From contig CP158972.1 of the NCBI GenBank assembly GCA_040429635.1, positions 591,918 to 655,917 on the forward strand: a DNA stretch of 64,000 bases, given 5' to 3'. The position numbers were made by a program, and so were the translations under genes. Below the pieces are notes generated by a model. The model was not told the origin of the DNA and did not search any database. It saw only the letters and a program-made list of their open reading frames with translations. Positions 25,568 through 34,403 of the stretch are shown here, one piece after another. Positions within the stretch are counted from its first letter, which is position 1. Each line of letters starts with the position of its first letter. Origin of the DNA: Tamlana crocina. GTDB lineage: Bacteria; Bacteroidota; Bacteroidia; Flavobacteriales; Flavobacteriaceae.

Positions 25568-26608
25568 ATGAAATATACTACACTACCAAAAACCGATATA
25601 AAAGTTAGTAAAATATGCCTGGGTACCATGACCTGGGGCAACCAAAACACAGAGGCAGAAGGGCACGCCCAATTGGATTATGCGCTTGAGCAAGGCATTA
25701 ACTTTATTGATACAGCCGAAATGTATCCCGTTCCGGCAAGTCCCGAAACCCAAGGGGAAACCAGTAGAATTATTGGCAATTGGTTTAAAAAAAGAGCTAA
25801 CCGTGAACACGTGGTTTTAGCCAGTAAAATAGTGGGCCGCCCAAGCGATTACACTGCGCACATACGAAAAACGGGTCTGAAAAAAGCAGCTATTGAGGAA
25901 GCGGTTAATGCCGAATTGAAACGACTGCAAACCGATTATATCGATCTATACCAGATTCATTGGCCAGAACGCGAAACGAATACTTTCGGAACTAGAGATT
26001 ACAAGCATAACCCCGACGACGAGTGGGAAGATAACTTTAATGAAGTGCTTCGCGTATTTGAAAATCAGATAAAGTTGGGTAAAATTAGGCATGTGGGAAT
26101 ATCAAACGAAAAAGCTTGGGGCACCATGCGGTTTTTGGAGGAATCTAAAATACATGGTTTGCCTCGAATGAAAACCATTCAAAATTCATATTCGTTATTA
26201 AATCGTGATTTTGAGGGCGATATGGCCGAGATATCCATACGCGAGGAATTGGGGCTTTTGGCTTATTCTCCTATGGCTTTTGGCGTGCTTTCGGGAAAAT
26301 ACATCAAAGGAACGGCGGCCGATAATGCCCGTTTAAAGTTGTTTCCGAGATTTGCGCGTTACAGTAGTGAACAATGCACCGAAGCCACCAAACTTTACCT
26401 TAAAATAGCAGAAGACAATAACATGACCCTAGCCCAGATGAGTTTGGCTTTTGTAACCCAACAACCATTCGTGACCAGTAACATCATTGGGGCAACAAAT
26501 TTAGAACAGCTTAAGGAAAATATCGACTCAATACATATTACTTTAAATGATAGTGTTTTGGAGCAGATCAATGCGGTACATGCCGAAATTCCTAATCCGG
26601 CTGTTTAG
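25568..26608 (+). CDS. Aldo/keto reductase, Tas-like
   Basis: 346 residues, a TIM-barrel NADPH-dependent oxidoreductase of the cytosol. The catalytic tetrad can be read as D and Y in FIDTAEMYP, K in LASKIVG and H in YQIHWPER. IIGATNLEQLKENI near the end belongs to the NADP-binding part. The extended YPVPASPETQG loop and overall length match the Tas subgroup. The natural substrate is unknown. Single gene, with a hairpin repeat in front. Confidence 0.88.
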   Translation: MKYTTLPKTDIKVSKICLGTMTWGNQNTEAEGHAQLDYALEQGINFIDTAEMYPVPASPETQGETSRIIGNWFKKRANREHVVLASKIVGRPSDYTAHIRKTGLKKAAIEEAVNAELKRLQTDYIDLYQIHWPERETNTFGTRDYKHNPDDEWEDNFNEVLRVFENQIKLGKIRHVGISNEKAWGTMRFLEESKIHGLPRMKTIQNSYSLLNRDFEGDMAEISIREELGLLAYSPMAFGVLSGKYIKGTAADNARLKLFPRFARYSSEQCTEATKLYLKIAEDNNMTLAQMSLAFVTQQPFVTSNIIGATNLEQLKENIDSIHITLNDSVLEQINAVHAEIPNPAV

Positions 26609-26619
26609 TTGATGTTTTA

Positions 26620-26997
26620 TTAAAAACCAAAACTGTTCAGCCAAACCAAAGCAGCCTCACGGGTAGAAAATACTTTGAATTTATATTTTTTGTTGTTGGC
26701 CAAGGTACTGTACACGGTGCTAAGAGCCGCTGCAACGGGGTTGTTTATTATAATTGCCGAAACAACCAGTTCGTATTGTTTTAGTGATTGATTTTTAACT
26801 TGGTTAAACGATTTTAAGTCCTTTATTGTGAATTTAAAATCGGCATCCGTGGCAGTAACTAAGGTTTTTAACTTTCTTGGATAAGAGGTGTTCACTTCAA
26901 ATTCTTGTAAATAAAGAAGAACATCAACGGCATCAACATCGTTTTTAAATTTTGTTTCGAGAATGTTGGATTCGGTATCAAATACAGATGTTATCAT
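26620..26997 (-). CDS. SpoIIAA/STAS-like protein of unknown function
   Basis: 125 residues with alternating strands and helices (LETKFKNDVDAVDVLLYL, LKTLVTATDADFKF, YKFKVFSTREAALVWL). The pattern fits the SpoIIAA-like group, a STAS-related fold. No phosphorylated Ser motif or partner gene is visible. The C-terminal FSTREAALVWLNSF is the most typical part. A possible -7 box, TAAATTTG, lies at 27021-27014 on the minus strand. The function is unknown. Confidence 0.6.
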   Translation of the reverse strand: MITSVFDTESNILETKFKNDVDAVDVLLYLQEFEVNTSYPRKLKTLVTATDADFKFTIKDLKSFNQVKNQSLKQYELVVSAIIINNPVAAALSTVYSTLANNKKYKFKVFSTREAALVWLNSFGF

Positions 26998-27091
26998 GCC
27001 TGAAAAATAAAATCAAATTTAGTTGAAATTTTTTACAAACTAAATATATGAATTTTTCAGGTTCACAGCATTTGGAAACCATTAAAAATAA

Positions 27092-27123
27092 AAAACCCGC
27101 AACTTATTAAGTTAGCGGGTTTT
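27092..27123. terminator. Terminator at the end of the RNase G gene
   Basis: AAAACCCGC (27092-27100) pairs with GCGGGTTTT (27115-27123); AACTT/AAGTT pair further inside. The A/T runs on both sides allow termination on either strand; on the minus strand it ends rng. Confidence 0.85.
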
Positions 27124-27125
27124 AG

Positions 27126-28670
27126 TTATTTAATTTGATTACCATCTTTATCGAAAAAGTGGTATTCTAGGTATGTGTAAGCATCTCTTGGTAAAATTTT
27201 TACCCATTTTTTGTGTTCTAAAAACCATTTAGAACGTACAGATGGAAAACCTTTTGTTAAAAAGGCTGCTATAAAAGGATGTGTGTTTAAAGTCAACTTT
27301 TTATAGTCTTTTTTAAATAGTCGTTCAAGGTCGTGGTTTATTTTTTGCACTAATCCAATAGGTGCTTCTACCTCAGAGCCATTAGCACCGTTGGGGTCTT
27401 CCTCGCGGGTTTTAATGTTCATTTCTGGGCGAACCCGTTGCCTTGTTATTTGTATCAATCCGAATTTGCTCGGGGGCAGTACTTTGTGTTTGGCCCTGTC
27501 GTCTTTCATTTCATCGCGAAGATGGTTGAAGAGTTTTTGCCGGTTGTCTGCCGTGGTCATGTCAATAAAATCTATCACGATGATACCGCCCATATCGCGC
27601 AGTCGCAATTGGCGGGCTATTTCGGTAGCTGCTATTAAGTTGACCTCTAATGCTGTATCCTCTTGGCTGTTGGCTTTGTTGGAGCGGTTACCGCTGTTAA
27701 CATCTATAACGTGCAGGGCCTCGGTGTGTTCAATTACCAAATAGGCGCCCTTGGCCATAGAAACCGTTTTGCCAAACGAGGTTTTTATTTGTCGTTCAAT
27801 TCCAAATTTTTCAAAAATGGGAACTTTAGACTGATACAGTTTAACTATTGATTCTTTTTTAGGTGCAATTTCTTGCAAATAATCTTTAATTTGAATGTAA
27901 AGCTCTTCGTCATCCACAGTAATTCCGGTAAAGGTATCGTTGAATATGTCTCGTAGGATAGACGAGGCCTTATTCATTTCTCCCAATACCTTACTGGGGT
28001 GGTGAGCTTTGTGTAGCTTTTTGCACATTGCCGTCCATCGACTGAGCAAATTTTGCAAATCTTTGTCTAGTTCAGCTACTTTTCTGCCTTGTGCTACGGT
28101 ACGCACTATAACGCCAAAACCTGGCGGCGTAATGCTTTTTACAAGTCGTTTTAAGCGGTCTTTTTCCTCGCGGTCTTCTATTTTTTGTGAAATGGAAATA
28201 CGGTTGGAAAAAGGTACCAATACAATGTACCTGCCCGCAATGGAAAGCTCGCTGCTTATCCTAGGGCCTTTGGTAGAGATTGGTTCTTTAACGATTTGCA
28301 CCAATAGCGATTGATTAGATTTTAAGACGTCAGTAATTTTACCGTCTTTCTCAATATCTTTTTCGAATGGGAAGTTTTTTAAAGAAAAATCTTTTAGTTT
28401 ACCTGTGCTTACACGTTTTGTGAATTTTAAAAGTGAAGGTAGTTTTGGCCCTAAATCGTGATAGTGCAAAAATGCATCTTTTTCGTAGCCCACATTAACG
28501 AATGCGGCATTTAGTCCAGGAACGGCTTTTCTAATTTTGGCTATAAACACATCACCAACCGAAAAGTCGTTACTATCTTCATCTTTTTGTAATTCAATAA
28601 GTTTTCCATCTTTTAATAAGGCAAAATCAACATTTTCGGAACTAGATCTAATGATCAATTCTTTATCCAT
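27126..28670 (-). CDS. rng: Ribonuclease E/G family (RNase G)
   Basis: A cytosolic endoribonuclease for mRNA turnover and rRNA processing. 514 residues: an S1 RNA-binding domain (about 37-120, GDVFIAKIRKAVPGLNAAFVNVG), then the catalytic region with the two metal-binding aspartates in VIDVNSG and GGIIVIDFIDM. The CPxC zinc-link that joins subunits in the E. coli enzymes is missing: the region after RVRPEMNIKTREEDP holds GANGSEVEAP instead. The C-terminal KWVKILPRDAYTYLEYHFFD is typical of Bacteroidota. It lies downstream of the 30-residue peptide and HU genes. Confidence 0.94.
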   Translation of the reverse strand: MDKELIIRSSSENVDFALLKDGKLIELQKDEDSNDFSVGDVFIAKIRKAVPGLNAAFVNVGYEKDAFLHYHDLGPKLPSLLKFTKRVSTGKLKDFSLKNFPFEKDIEKDGKITDVLKSNQSLLVQIVKEPISTKGPRISSELSIAGRYIVLVPFSNRISISQKIEDREEKDRLKRLVKSITPPGFGVIVRTVAQGRKVAELDKDLQNLLSRWTAMCKKLHKAHHPSKVLGEMNKASSILRDIFNDTFTGITVDDEELYIQIKDYLQEIAPKKESIVKLYQSKVPIFEKFGIERQIKTSFGKTVSMAKGAYLVIEHTEALHVIDVNSGNRSNKANSQEDTALEVNLIAATEIARQLRLRDMGGIIVIDFIDMTTADNRQKLFNHLRDEMKDDRAKHKVLPPSKFGLIQITRQRVRPEMNIKTREEDPNGANGSEVEAPIGLVQKINHDLERLFKKDYKKLTLNTHPFIAAFLTKGFPSVRSKWFLEHKKWVKILPRDAYTYLEYHFFDKDGNQIK

Positions 28671-28906
28671 TTTGTTAATTTTTATCCATACGGTCCAGTT
28701 AAAAGTTAAAAGTTTAAAGTTTAAGTTAAAGCAAATGCTTAAGAACTAGCAACTAAAAACCATCAACTAAAAACCAAATGGTACAGATGGATTATACATT
28801 ATTTTTTCACAGGATTTTTAAGTATCCGTGGAGTTCATCAAGCACCCAAAACAGTGCCTAAAAAAATAAATGAACTCATTTCAAAGAACTTTTGTTTTTA
28901 AACCAA

Positions 28907-28933
28907 AAAAAGTAGCTGATCTAACTACTTTTT
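28907..28933 (-). terminator. Terminator after the 30-residue basic peptide gene
   Basis: AAAAAGTAG (28907-28915) and CTACTTTTT (28925-28933) with a 9-base loop; on the minus strand it follows the stop codon at 28939 by 5 bases and ends in T residues. The gap 28671-28906 holds only repeat-like words and nothing I can name. Confidence 0.8.
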
Positions 28934-28938
28934 CTGAT

Positions 28939-29031
28939 TTATTTTTTCTTTTTGTGACGGTTAGCGCGTCTACGTTTCTTTCTCTTGTGCGTCGCTACCT
29001 TATGTCTTTTACGTTTTTTACCACTTGGCAT
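28939..29031 (-). CDS. 30-residue basic ribosomal-type peptide (AURKAIP1/COX24 domain)
   Basis: A very short gene from ATG 29031 to TAA 28939. The product begins MPSGKKRKRHKVATHKRKK and ends in KKKK, and about 22 of 30 residues are Lys, Arg or His. This matches the AURKAIP1/COX24-domain peptides conserved in Bacteroidota, related to mitochondrial mS38 and mycobacterial bS22, which bind the small ribosomal subunit near the decoding region. Ribosomal location here is inferred from the family. It is 61 bases after HU and has its own terminator, so the HU promoter probably serves both. Confidence 0.85.
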   Translation of the reverse strand: MPSGKKRKRHKVATHKRKKRRRANRHKKKK

Positions 29032-29092
29032 AAATAGTGTCTTTTAAATTAATGATTTATTTTAATGCCAGAACAGTGCTGGCTATGTGTTG

Positions 29093-29383
29093 TTACTTTA
29101 CGTCAACGTTTGTTTTTACTCCCTCTACAAAAACTTTAGCAGGTTTAAATGCAGGAATATTGTGAGCTGGAATTTTTATTGTTGTATTTTTAGAAATATT
29201 TCTACCAGTTTTTTCTGCTCTAGTTTTAATGATAAAACTTCCAAAACCTCTTAAATAAACATTATCTCCGCTTTCTAAAGAAGTCTTTACTTCTTCCATG
29301 AATGTCTCAACAGTTGCTTGAACATCGCCTTTTTCAATTCCTAACTTCTCAGAAATTTTCGCTACTAAATCAGCCTTCGTCAT
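29093..29383 (-). CDS. hup: HU-family DNA-binding protein
   Basis: A nucleoid protein of 96 residues that bends DNA as a dimer. It begins MTKADLVAKISEKLG; GDNVYLRGFGSF is the strand signature; GRNISKNTTIKIPAHNIPAF lies in the DNA-embracing arm with the intercalating proline (IPAHN). It has a full promoter at 29427-29458 and is divergent from mutY. Confidence 0.95.
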   Translation of the reverse strand: MTKADLVAKISEKLGIEKGDVQATVETFMEEVKTSLESGDNVYLRGFGSFIIKTRAEKTGRNISKNTTIKIPAHNIPAFKPAKVFVEGVKTNVDVK

Positions 29384-29426
29384 TTTAATATTATATTTTA
29401 TGTTACTATTAATTATAAAAGGGATG

Positions 29427-29458
29427 CAAATATAGGAATTAAATATTCAATATTTCAA
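29427..29458 (-). promoter_or_regulatory. Promoter of the HU gene
   Basis: On the minus strand, TTG (29458-29456), 21 bases, then TATATTTG (29434-29427): a full consensus match. The predicted leader is about 40 bases. Confidence 0.75.
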
Positions 29459-29492
29459 ACCTAATTAATTAAAATTTAATATTATAAAGGTT

Positions 29493-29500
29493 TACTTTTG
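29493..29500 (+). promoter_or_regulatory. -7 box of the mutY-ssb-gldE-gldD region
   Basis: TACTTTTG matches TAnnTTTG, 21 bases before the mutY ATG at 29522. No clear TTG at -33. Confidence 0.45.
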
Positions 29501-29521
29501 TTTGATTTATTTTAATGATTG

Positions 29522-30562
29522 ATGAATTTTTCAAAAACCATAACAAGCTGGTATTCAATAAATAAACGTAAATTGCCTTGGCGCGAAACCAAAAACCCGT
29601 ACTATATTTGGTTGTCGGAAATTATTTTACAGCAAACACAAGTTAAGCAAGGTTTACCATATTATGAAGCTTTTGTTGCTCAATACCCGTCAGTTTTTGA
29701 TTTGGCTTCCGCCGAAGAAAGTGAAGTTTTAAAATTATGGCAAGGCTTGGGGTATTATTCACGTGCTCGAAATTTGCATGCTACTTCCAAATATGTGGCA
29801 AACGAATTGGACGGTGCTTTTCCTGATACATATAAAGGACTGTTAAAATTGAAAGGTGTTGGCGATTATACAGCCAGTGCCATTGCGTCTATTTGTTTTG
29901 GCGAAGCGGCCGCGGTGGTTGATGGAAACGTGTATAGAGTACTGTCGCGCTATTTTGGAATAGATACACCAATAAATACATCGCAGGGCGCAAAGGAATT
30001 CAAAGCTTTGGCGCAAGAACTAATTGATAAAAAGAATCCGGCCGAATTCAACCAAGCTATTATGGAGTTCGGGGCAACGCAGTGCAAGCCTAAAAATCCC
30101 GACTGCGATAGCTGTCCGTTTCAAAATTCTTGTGTGGCTTTCAGTAGCAACCGGATTGATAAATTACCGGTGAAAAACAAATCCGCGAAAGCGAAAAAGC
30201 AATATTTCAATTTTTTAGTATTTGTTTCAGACGACGGAAAAACCATTCTTCAAAAAAGAGTAGGCAAAGGCATTTGGCGGAATTTATACCAATTTCCGTT
30301 AGTGGAGACCATTAAAAATTACGATGCCACTGCGTTTAAACCATTAATTGAAAGCCACGATTTGGTTAAAGGAAGCGATTTTACATTTACACTATATAAT
30401 AAGGACTGTGTGGTCCATAAATTGTCGCATCGCCATCTATACACTAAATTTTGGATTGTAAATGTGGAAAAGTTGTCCGAACCCGGGATTCCCGTAAGCG
30501 AAGTACGCGATTATGCGGTACCGGTTTTGATTGATAATTTTATAGAGTCGTTTAATTTTTGA
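29522..30562 (+). CDS. mutY: A/G-specific adenine glycosylase MutY
   Basis: Removes adenine opposite 8-oxoguanine. 346 residues from ATG 29522; the TTG just before it (29519) is less likely. The helix-hairpin-helix is LKGVGDYTASAIA, the catalytic Asp lies in VVDGNVYRV and the Glu in LSEIILQQTQV. The [4Fe-4S] cluster ligands C-X6-C-X2-C-X5-C are read in CKPKNPDCDSCPFQNSC. The C-terminal NUDIX-like domain that recognises 8-oxoG starts near 225. The mutY-ssb-gldE-gldD order is conserved in Flavobacteriaceae. Confidence 0.95.
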   Translation: MNFSKTITSWYSINKRKLPWRETKNPYYIWLSEIILQQTQVKQGLPYYEAFVAQYPSVFDLASAEESEVLKLWQGLGYYSRARNLHATSKYVANELDGAFPDTYKGLLKLKGVGDYTASAIASICFGEAAAVVDGNVYRVLSRYFGIDTPINTSQGAKEFKALAQELIDKKNPAEFNQAIMEFGATQCKPKNPDCDSCPFQNSCVAFSSNRIDKLPVKNKSAKAKKQYFNFLVFVSDDGKTILQKRVGKGIWRNLYQFPLVETIKNYDATAFKPLIESHDLVKGSDFTFTLYNKDCVVHKLSHRHLYTKFWIVNVEKLSEPGIPVSEVRDYAVPVLIDNFIESFNF

Positions 30563-30622
30563 TTGATAATTTATGCCAATCACAAAAATTTATTAATTTT
30601 AAAAAAATGATGGGCAATTGGT

Positions 30623-30630
30623 TACATTTG
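30623..30630 (+). promoter_or_regulatory. -7 box upstream of ssb
   Basis: TACATTTG matches TAnnTTTG, 23 bases before ATG 30654. No TTG lies at the right distance. Confidence 0.45.
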
Positions 30631-30653
30631 CTCTCTTGAATTAAGAAAAAATT

Positions 30654-31106
30654 ATGTCTGGAACGTTAAATAAAGTGATGCTTATTGGGCATTTGGGAGA
30701 TGAAGTAAAAATGCACTATTTTGATGGTGGCGGGTGTGTTGGGCGTTTTCCGTTGGCAACAAACGAAACCTATACCAATAGGCAAACAAACGAACGCATT
30801 ACAAATACCGAGTGGCACAATATTGTGGTAAGAAACAAAGGCGCCGAAATTTGTGAAAAATATTTGAGCAAAGGCGATAAGGTGTACATTGAAGGCCGGT
30901 TAAAAACCAGAAAATGGCAGGACGATAGTGGAAACGATAGGTATTCAACCGAAATACAGTGCACCGATTTTACGTTCCTCACTACCAAAAAGGAAAGTGA
31001 AAACAATGCGGCGGCATCAAATGCTTCAATGCCACAAAAGCCAACTGAAAGTCAGCCTTCACAAAATCAACCCATTCAAGACGATAATGATGATCTGCCG
31101 TTTTAA
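30654..31106 (+). CDS. ssb: Single-stranded DNA-binding protein
   Basis: 150 residues: an OB-fold (about 1-110, LNKVMLIGHLGDEVKMHYF to TDFTFLTTKK), a flexible Q/S/P-rich linker, and the acidic tip DDNDDLPF that docks repair and replication proteins. The start MSGTLNKVMLIG is typical. Bacteroidota often carry more than one ssb, so this may not be the only copy. The same DDLPF ending is seen in the DUF3127 protein at 57875. gldE follows 53 bases later. Confidence 0.95.
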   Translation: MSGTLNKVMLIGHLGDEVKMHYFDGGGCVGRFPLATNETYTNRQTNERITNTEWHNIVVRNKGAEICEKYLSKGDKVYIEGRLKTRKWQDDSGNDRYSTEIQCTDFTFLTTKKESENNAAASNASMPQKPTESQPSQNQPIQDDNDDLPF

Positions 31107-31159
31107 TTCCGCACTCGGTAGTTTATCGAGAAACCTATGTTTAACTAAAGCTACAGTAG

Positions 31160-32476
31160 TTGGATCCTGACCCCGCGAGTTTTATTTCCTTGATTGCTAC
31201 CATCGATTATTCGGTGGCATTTAGTTTAGCGCTTTTGTTTGTGCTGTTAGTGTGTTCTGCTCTTGTTTCTGGCGCTGAGGTGGCTCTATTTTCATTAACT
31301 GCAGAACAGATAAAAGACGGCTTGGTACAAAAATCCAAACGCATAGAAATTATTGCTAAACTGTTAGAGCGACCTAAAAAACTATTGGCCACCATTTTAG
31401 TGGCGAACAACTTTATAAATATTGCCATTGTTATTTTGTTTGCCTTTTTGGGCGATTTTCTTTTCGGTAATTTAGCCAGTCCAGAAATAAAATTCGTGGT
31501 TGAAGTAGTTGTTGTTACCTTCCTGATTTTGCTTTTCGGTGAAATTTTGCCAAAAATCTATGCCAGCCGAAACAACCTAAAGTTTGCCACATTTATGGCT
31601 TATCCGCTCAAGGTTTTGGATGTGCTTTTGTCGCCCATTAGTTTGCCCATGCGTGGCGTTACATTGGCGATTCATGATAAATTGGGCAAGCAAAAATCGG
31701 GTATTAGCGTCGATCAACTTTCGCAAGCTTTGGAACTGACCAGTGAGGAAGACACCACCAAAGAAGAACATAAAATTCTGCAAGGCATTGTTTCTTTCGG
31801 AAACACAGATACCAAACAGGTGATGCGTCCGCGTATTGATATTTTTGCGCTCAATATTGAGTTGAAATATCAAGATGTTATGGACAGTATAGTTGAAAAT
31901 GGCTATTCGCGAATTCCGGTTTACCGTGACAATATCGATACCATTGAAGGCATTCTTTATGTAAAAGATCTGTTGCCCCACATCGATAAAAAGCAATTCG
32001 ATTGGACCTCATTGATCCGGGAGCCGTTTTTTGTTCCTGAAAACAAAAAGCTGGACGATTTAATGGCAGAGTTCCAAGACAAAAAAGTGCATTTGGCCGT
32101 TGTGGTTGATGAATATGGAGGTACCTCGGGATTGATTTCTTTGGAAGATATTATTGAAGAAATTGTAGGTGATATTAGCGATGAGTTTGATGACGAAGAT
32201 TTAACCTATTCCAAGCTCGATGAAAACAACTATGTTTTCGAGGGTAAAACGGCTTTAAAGGATTTTTATAAAATCATAAAGTTGGAAGACGAAACCCTTT
32301 TCGAAAATAAAAAAGGCGAAGCCGAAACTATTGCTGGATTTGTACTGGAAATTTCGGGAAGTTTCCCAAAGCTGAACAGTAAAATAAATTTTGAAAATTA
32401 CGTTTTCACTATTGAGGCGTTGGATAAAAAACGAATTAAACTCGTTAAATTTACCATACAATCAACTGCAAGCTAA
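31160..32476 (+). CDS. gldE: Gliding motility-associated protein GldE (CNNM/CorC type)
   Basis: 438 residues: an N-terminal CNNM (DUF21) membrane domain with about four segments (DYSVAFSLALLFVLLVCSAL onward), two CBS domains (about 205-330), and a CorC_HlyC domain at the end. It resembles cation/hemolysin-type exporters and in flavobacteria is linked to gliding and to GldD. I start at TTG 31160 (then GAT CCT GAC), since homologues begin MDP; there is no ATG before the first membrane segment. gldD follows 7 bases after the stop. Confidence 0.92.
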   Translation: MDPDPASFISLIATIDYSVAFSLALLFVLLVCSALVSGAEVALFSLTAEQIKDGLVQKSKRIEIIAKLLERPKKLLATILVANNFINIAIVILFAFLGDFLFGNLASPEIKFVVEVVVVTFLILLFGEILPKIYASRNNLKFATFMAYPLKVLDVLLSPISLPMRGVTLAIHDKLGKQKSGISVDQLSQALELTSEEDTTKEEHKILQGIVSFGNTDTKQVMRPRIDIFALNIELKYQDVMDSIVENGYSRIPVYRDNIDTIEGILYVKDLLPHIDKKQFDWTSLIREPFFVPENKKLDDLMAEFQDKKVHLAVVVDEYGGTSGLISLEDIIEEIVGDISDEFDDEDLTYSKLDENNYVFEGKTALKDFYKIIKLEDETLFENKKGEAETIAGFVLEISGSFPKLNSKINFENYVFTIEALDKKRIKLVKFTIQSTAS

Positions 32477-32483
32477 CTTGGAA

Positions 32484-33104
32484 ATGCACAAAAAACGAAT
32501 GACTCTAAATATTAAAAATTCCCTTTTTTTAAAAACTTTTACTGTTGTTGGTTTTGTGTGTTTTCTGTCTTGTGGAGACGATTATGTTCCCAAACCCAAG
32601 GCCCAGTTAAGGTTGGAATATCCCGAAGCGCAATACGTTGAAGATGGTTTAGAATTGCCATTTTCATTTGGGGTTAACACTTTGGCTCAAAACATCGAAG
32701 TTTCTGAAGTGCCTTCGGCAACAAAAAGTTTCGGTGTAAATTTAGAATACCCCTCCATGAAGGGCACTATTTTTTTAACTTACAAAGCTATTGGCGCAGA
32801 TGAAAAAAATCTAAACGATTTTTTAAGAGATGCACAAAACTTCACCCAAAAACATACCATTAAAGCCGACGAGATTCCCGTTACGGCATATGAAAATAAA
32901 GAGCGGAAAGTGTACGGTGCCTTTGCCGAAGTAAAAGGCGATGTAGCTTCTCCTGCTCAGTTTTATGTTACCGATAGCATCAATCATTTTTTAACGGGGT
33001 CGTTGTATTTTTATGCCAAACCCAACTACGACTCCATTTTACCAGCGGCCCATTATTTGCAAAAGGATATTAAGCATATTATGGAAACTTTGCGCTGGGA
33101 GTAA
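32484..33104 (+). CDS. gldD: Gliding motility lipoprotein GldD
   Basis: 206 residues from ATG 32484 (ATG 32499 also possible). The signal ends VCFLSC, a lipobox, and the mature part begins GDDYVPKPKAQLRLEYP as in GldD proteins. It is lipid-anchored in the envelope and needed for gliding in Flavobacterium, where it supports the T9SS/gliding machine; its exact part is not known. The frame is open upstream into gldE, but that extension overlaps gldE and lacks homology. The mutY-ssb-gldE-gldD setting confirms the call. Confidence 0.93.
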   Translation: MHKKRMTLNIKNSLFLKTFTVVGFVCFLSCGDDYVPKPKAQLRLEYPEAQYVEDGLELPFSFGVNTLAQNIEVSEVPSATKSFGVNLEYPSMKGTIFLTYKAIGADEKNLNDFLRDAQNFTQKHTIKADEIPVTAYENKERKVYGAFAEVKGDVASPAQFYVTDSINHFLTGSLYFYAKPNYDSILPAAHYLQKDIKHIMETLRWE

Positions 33105-33235
33105 TCGTAAAGTGTGTAAAAAATCCCGCACGTCTTTGTTCGCTCTAATCGAGCGGTATTATTTTTTCAGAAAAGCGTATATTGCATACCACATGTGATG
33201 TCCTTTTTTTATGAATAATAATAACATATTAAACT

Positions 33236-33946
33236 TTGGGGGCTTTTAGAGACGCGGTTAAAGAAGAGTTGGTAGAACTTTTTAGCCAAAAGAAATTAGC
33301 AAACCTAATGTTTTTTGGAATCGTTTTTTTAGATGCTTTAGGGGCTGTTTTTCCAGAGTATTTAAACAGAAAGATAACCTTATTTATTCCTTTTCCTCTT
33401 ATTTTGGTGATTTATTTGGCAAGCACCCGCAAGGTCAATAAGTGGTTTGTGTTGGCTTTAGTGCTTAACTTTTTCGGTATTTGTTATTTTAACAACCCTT
33501 ACCAGCGATACGATTCTACGGGGTTGGTTTTCCATGCCATGGCCTATTTGGTTTATTGTTTTATTTTGTTTAGGCCATCCAAAACCATAGGAGTAAAGAA
33601 AATTTTGTTTGTTTTGGCTTCGTTAGCGCTATTGGTGTTGGTACCCTTGGCGTTTTATTACGATGGGATAAAGCAAACAGTTGTTTTTAACGCCACCATT
33701 CTATACGTATGCCTCACGGCTTTATATATTTTGTCGGCCGTGTTGGTTTATATTTCACGAAAAACTGAAACCCATCGGTTTTTATTGTTTTCGGCAATTT
33801 CTATTCTGTTAAGCTCTTATTTCCAGGGATACAATTTGTTTATGGAAAAGAACGATTTGCTCAATTTTTTTGCTGTAATATGCTTTAATCTTGCCCACTA
33901 TTTAATGTGTTGTTACTTGGTGCAGCGCTCTGAGGAAGTTGGGTGA
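33236..33946 (+). CDS. Integral membrane protein, about eight segments
   Basis: About 236 residues with seven or eight hydrophobic segments (NLMFFGIVFLDALGAVFPEY, ITLFIPFPLILVIYLA, VNKWFVLALVLNFFGICYF and so on). The layout recalls YhhN-type (lysoplasmalogenase-like) membrane proteins, but the match is only suggestive. The start is uncertain: the first usable codon after an in-frame stop is TTG 33236; TTG 33266 and ATG 33308 are alternatives. A bidirectional terminator follows at 33970. Confidence 0.65.
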   Translation: MGAFRDAVKEELVELFSQKKLANLMFFGIVFLDALGAVFPEYLNRKITLFIPFPLILVIYLASTRKVNKWFVLALVLNFFGICYFNNPYQRYDSTGLVFHAMAYLVYCFILFRPSKTIGVKKILFVLASLALLVLVPLAFYYDGIKQTVVFNATILYVCLTALYILSAVLVYISRKTETHRFLLFSAISILLSSYFQGYNLFMEKNDLLNFFAVICFNLAHYLMCCYLVQRSEEVG

Positions 33947-33969
33947 AACTAAATAATGCTATAAAAACG

Positions 33970-34000
33970 AAAAAGCTTTTCCAACGGGAAAAGCTTTTTT
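33970..34000. terminator. Bidirectional terminator
   Basis: AAAAAGCTTTTCC (33970-33982) and GGAAAAGCTTTTT (33987-33999), 4-base loop, T-run on both strands. It separates the membrane protein gene (+) from the metal-binding lipoprotein gene (-). Confidence 0.9.
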
Positions 34001-34019
34001 AATTAAGGTGTTTTTTTGA

Positions 34020-34403
34020 TTACTTCGAAAAGGTTTCAACCGTTTTCATATCGCTCACTTTATAGATTTCAGAAACATCTGTTACAGTTTCTGTCAACAA
34101 TGCTGGGTTTACTTTAGCCTCATCGTATTCCACCATGGCCAACTTTTTATCGAAATCGACTGCGGCCGATTTTACGCCGTCCATTTTCGAAATTTTCTTT
34201 TGTATCGTAGCCGCGCAACCTATTTGGCAGGTCATCCCGTCAATAGTAAATTCTGCTTTTGCATAAGTGGCGTTAGGGTTCAGTTCCTTGGCTTCTTCTG
34301 CAGCAACTTCAACCGTTTTAACCTCGGGCTTAACTTCGTTTTTACAACTTAAAACAACAGCGGCTAGGGTTGCAAACGCTAAAATATATTTGATGGATTT
34401 CAT
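34020..34403 (-). CDS. Lipoprotein with heavy-metal-associated domain
   Basis: 127 residues from ATG 34403. The signal ends VVLSC, a lipobox at Cys 20. After an acidic/alanine linker comes an HMA domain (about 48-117) with IDGMTCQIGCAATIQ, where two cysteines in a C-x3-C spacing replace the usual CxxC, the form seen in related Bacteroidota lipoproteins. It probably binds copper or a similar metal at the cell envelope. No transporter or regulator of metals lies next to it. Confidence 0.85.
   Translation of the reverse strand: MKSIKYILAFATLAAVVLSCKNEVKPEVKTVEVAAEEAKELNPNATYAKAEFTIDGMTCQIGCAATIQKKISKMDGVKSAAVDFDKKLAMVEYDEAKVNPALLTETVTDVSEIYKVSDMKTVETFSK

Noticed and set aside
33105-33235. A 61-codon plus-strand frame reaching from gldD into this gap
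   Set aside because: It overlaps gldD out of frame and encodes no recognisable protein; the gap itself shows no clear feature.
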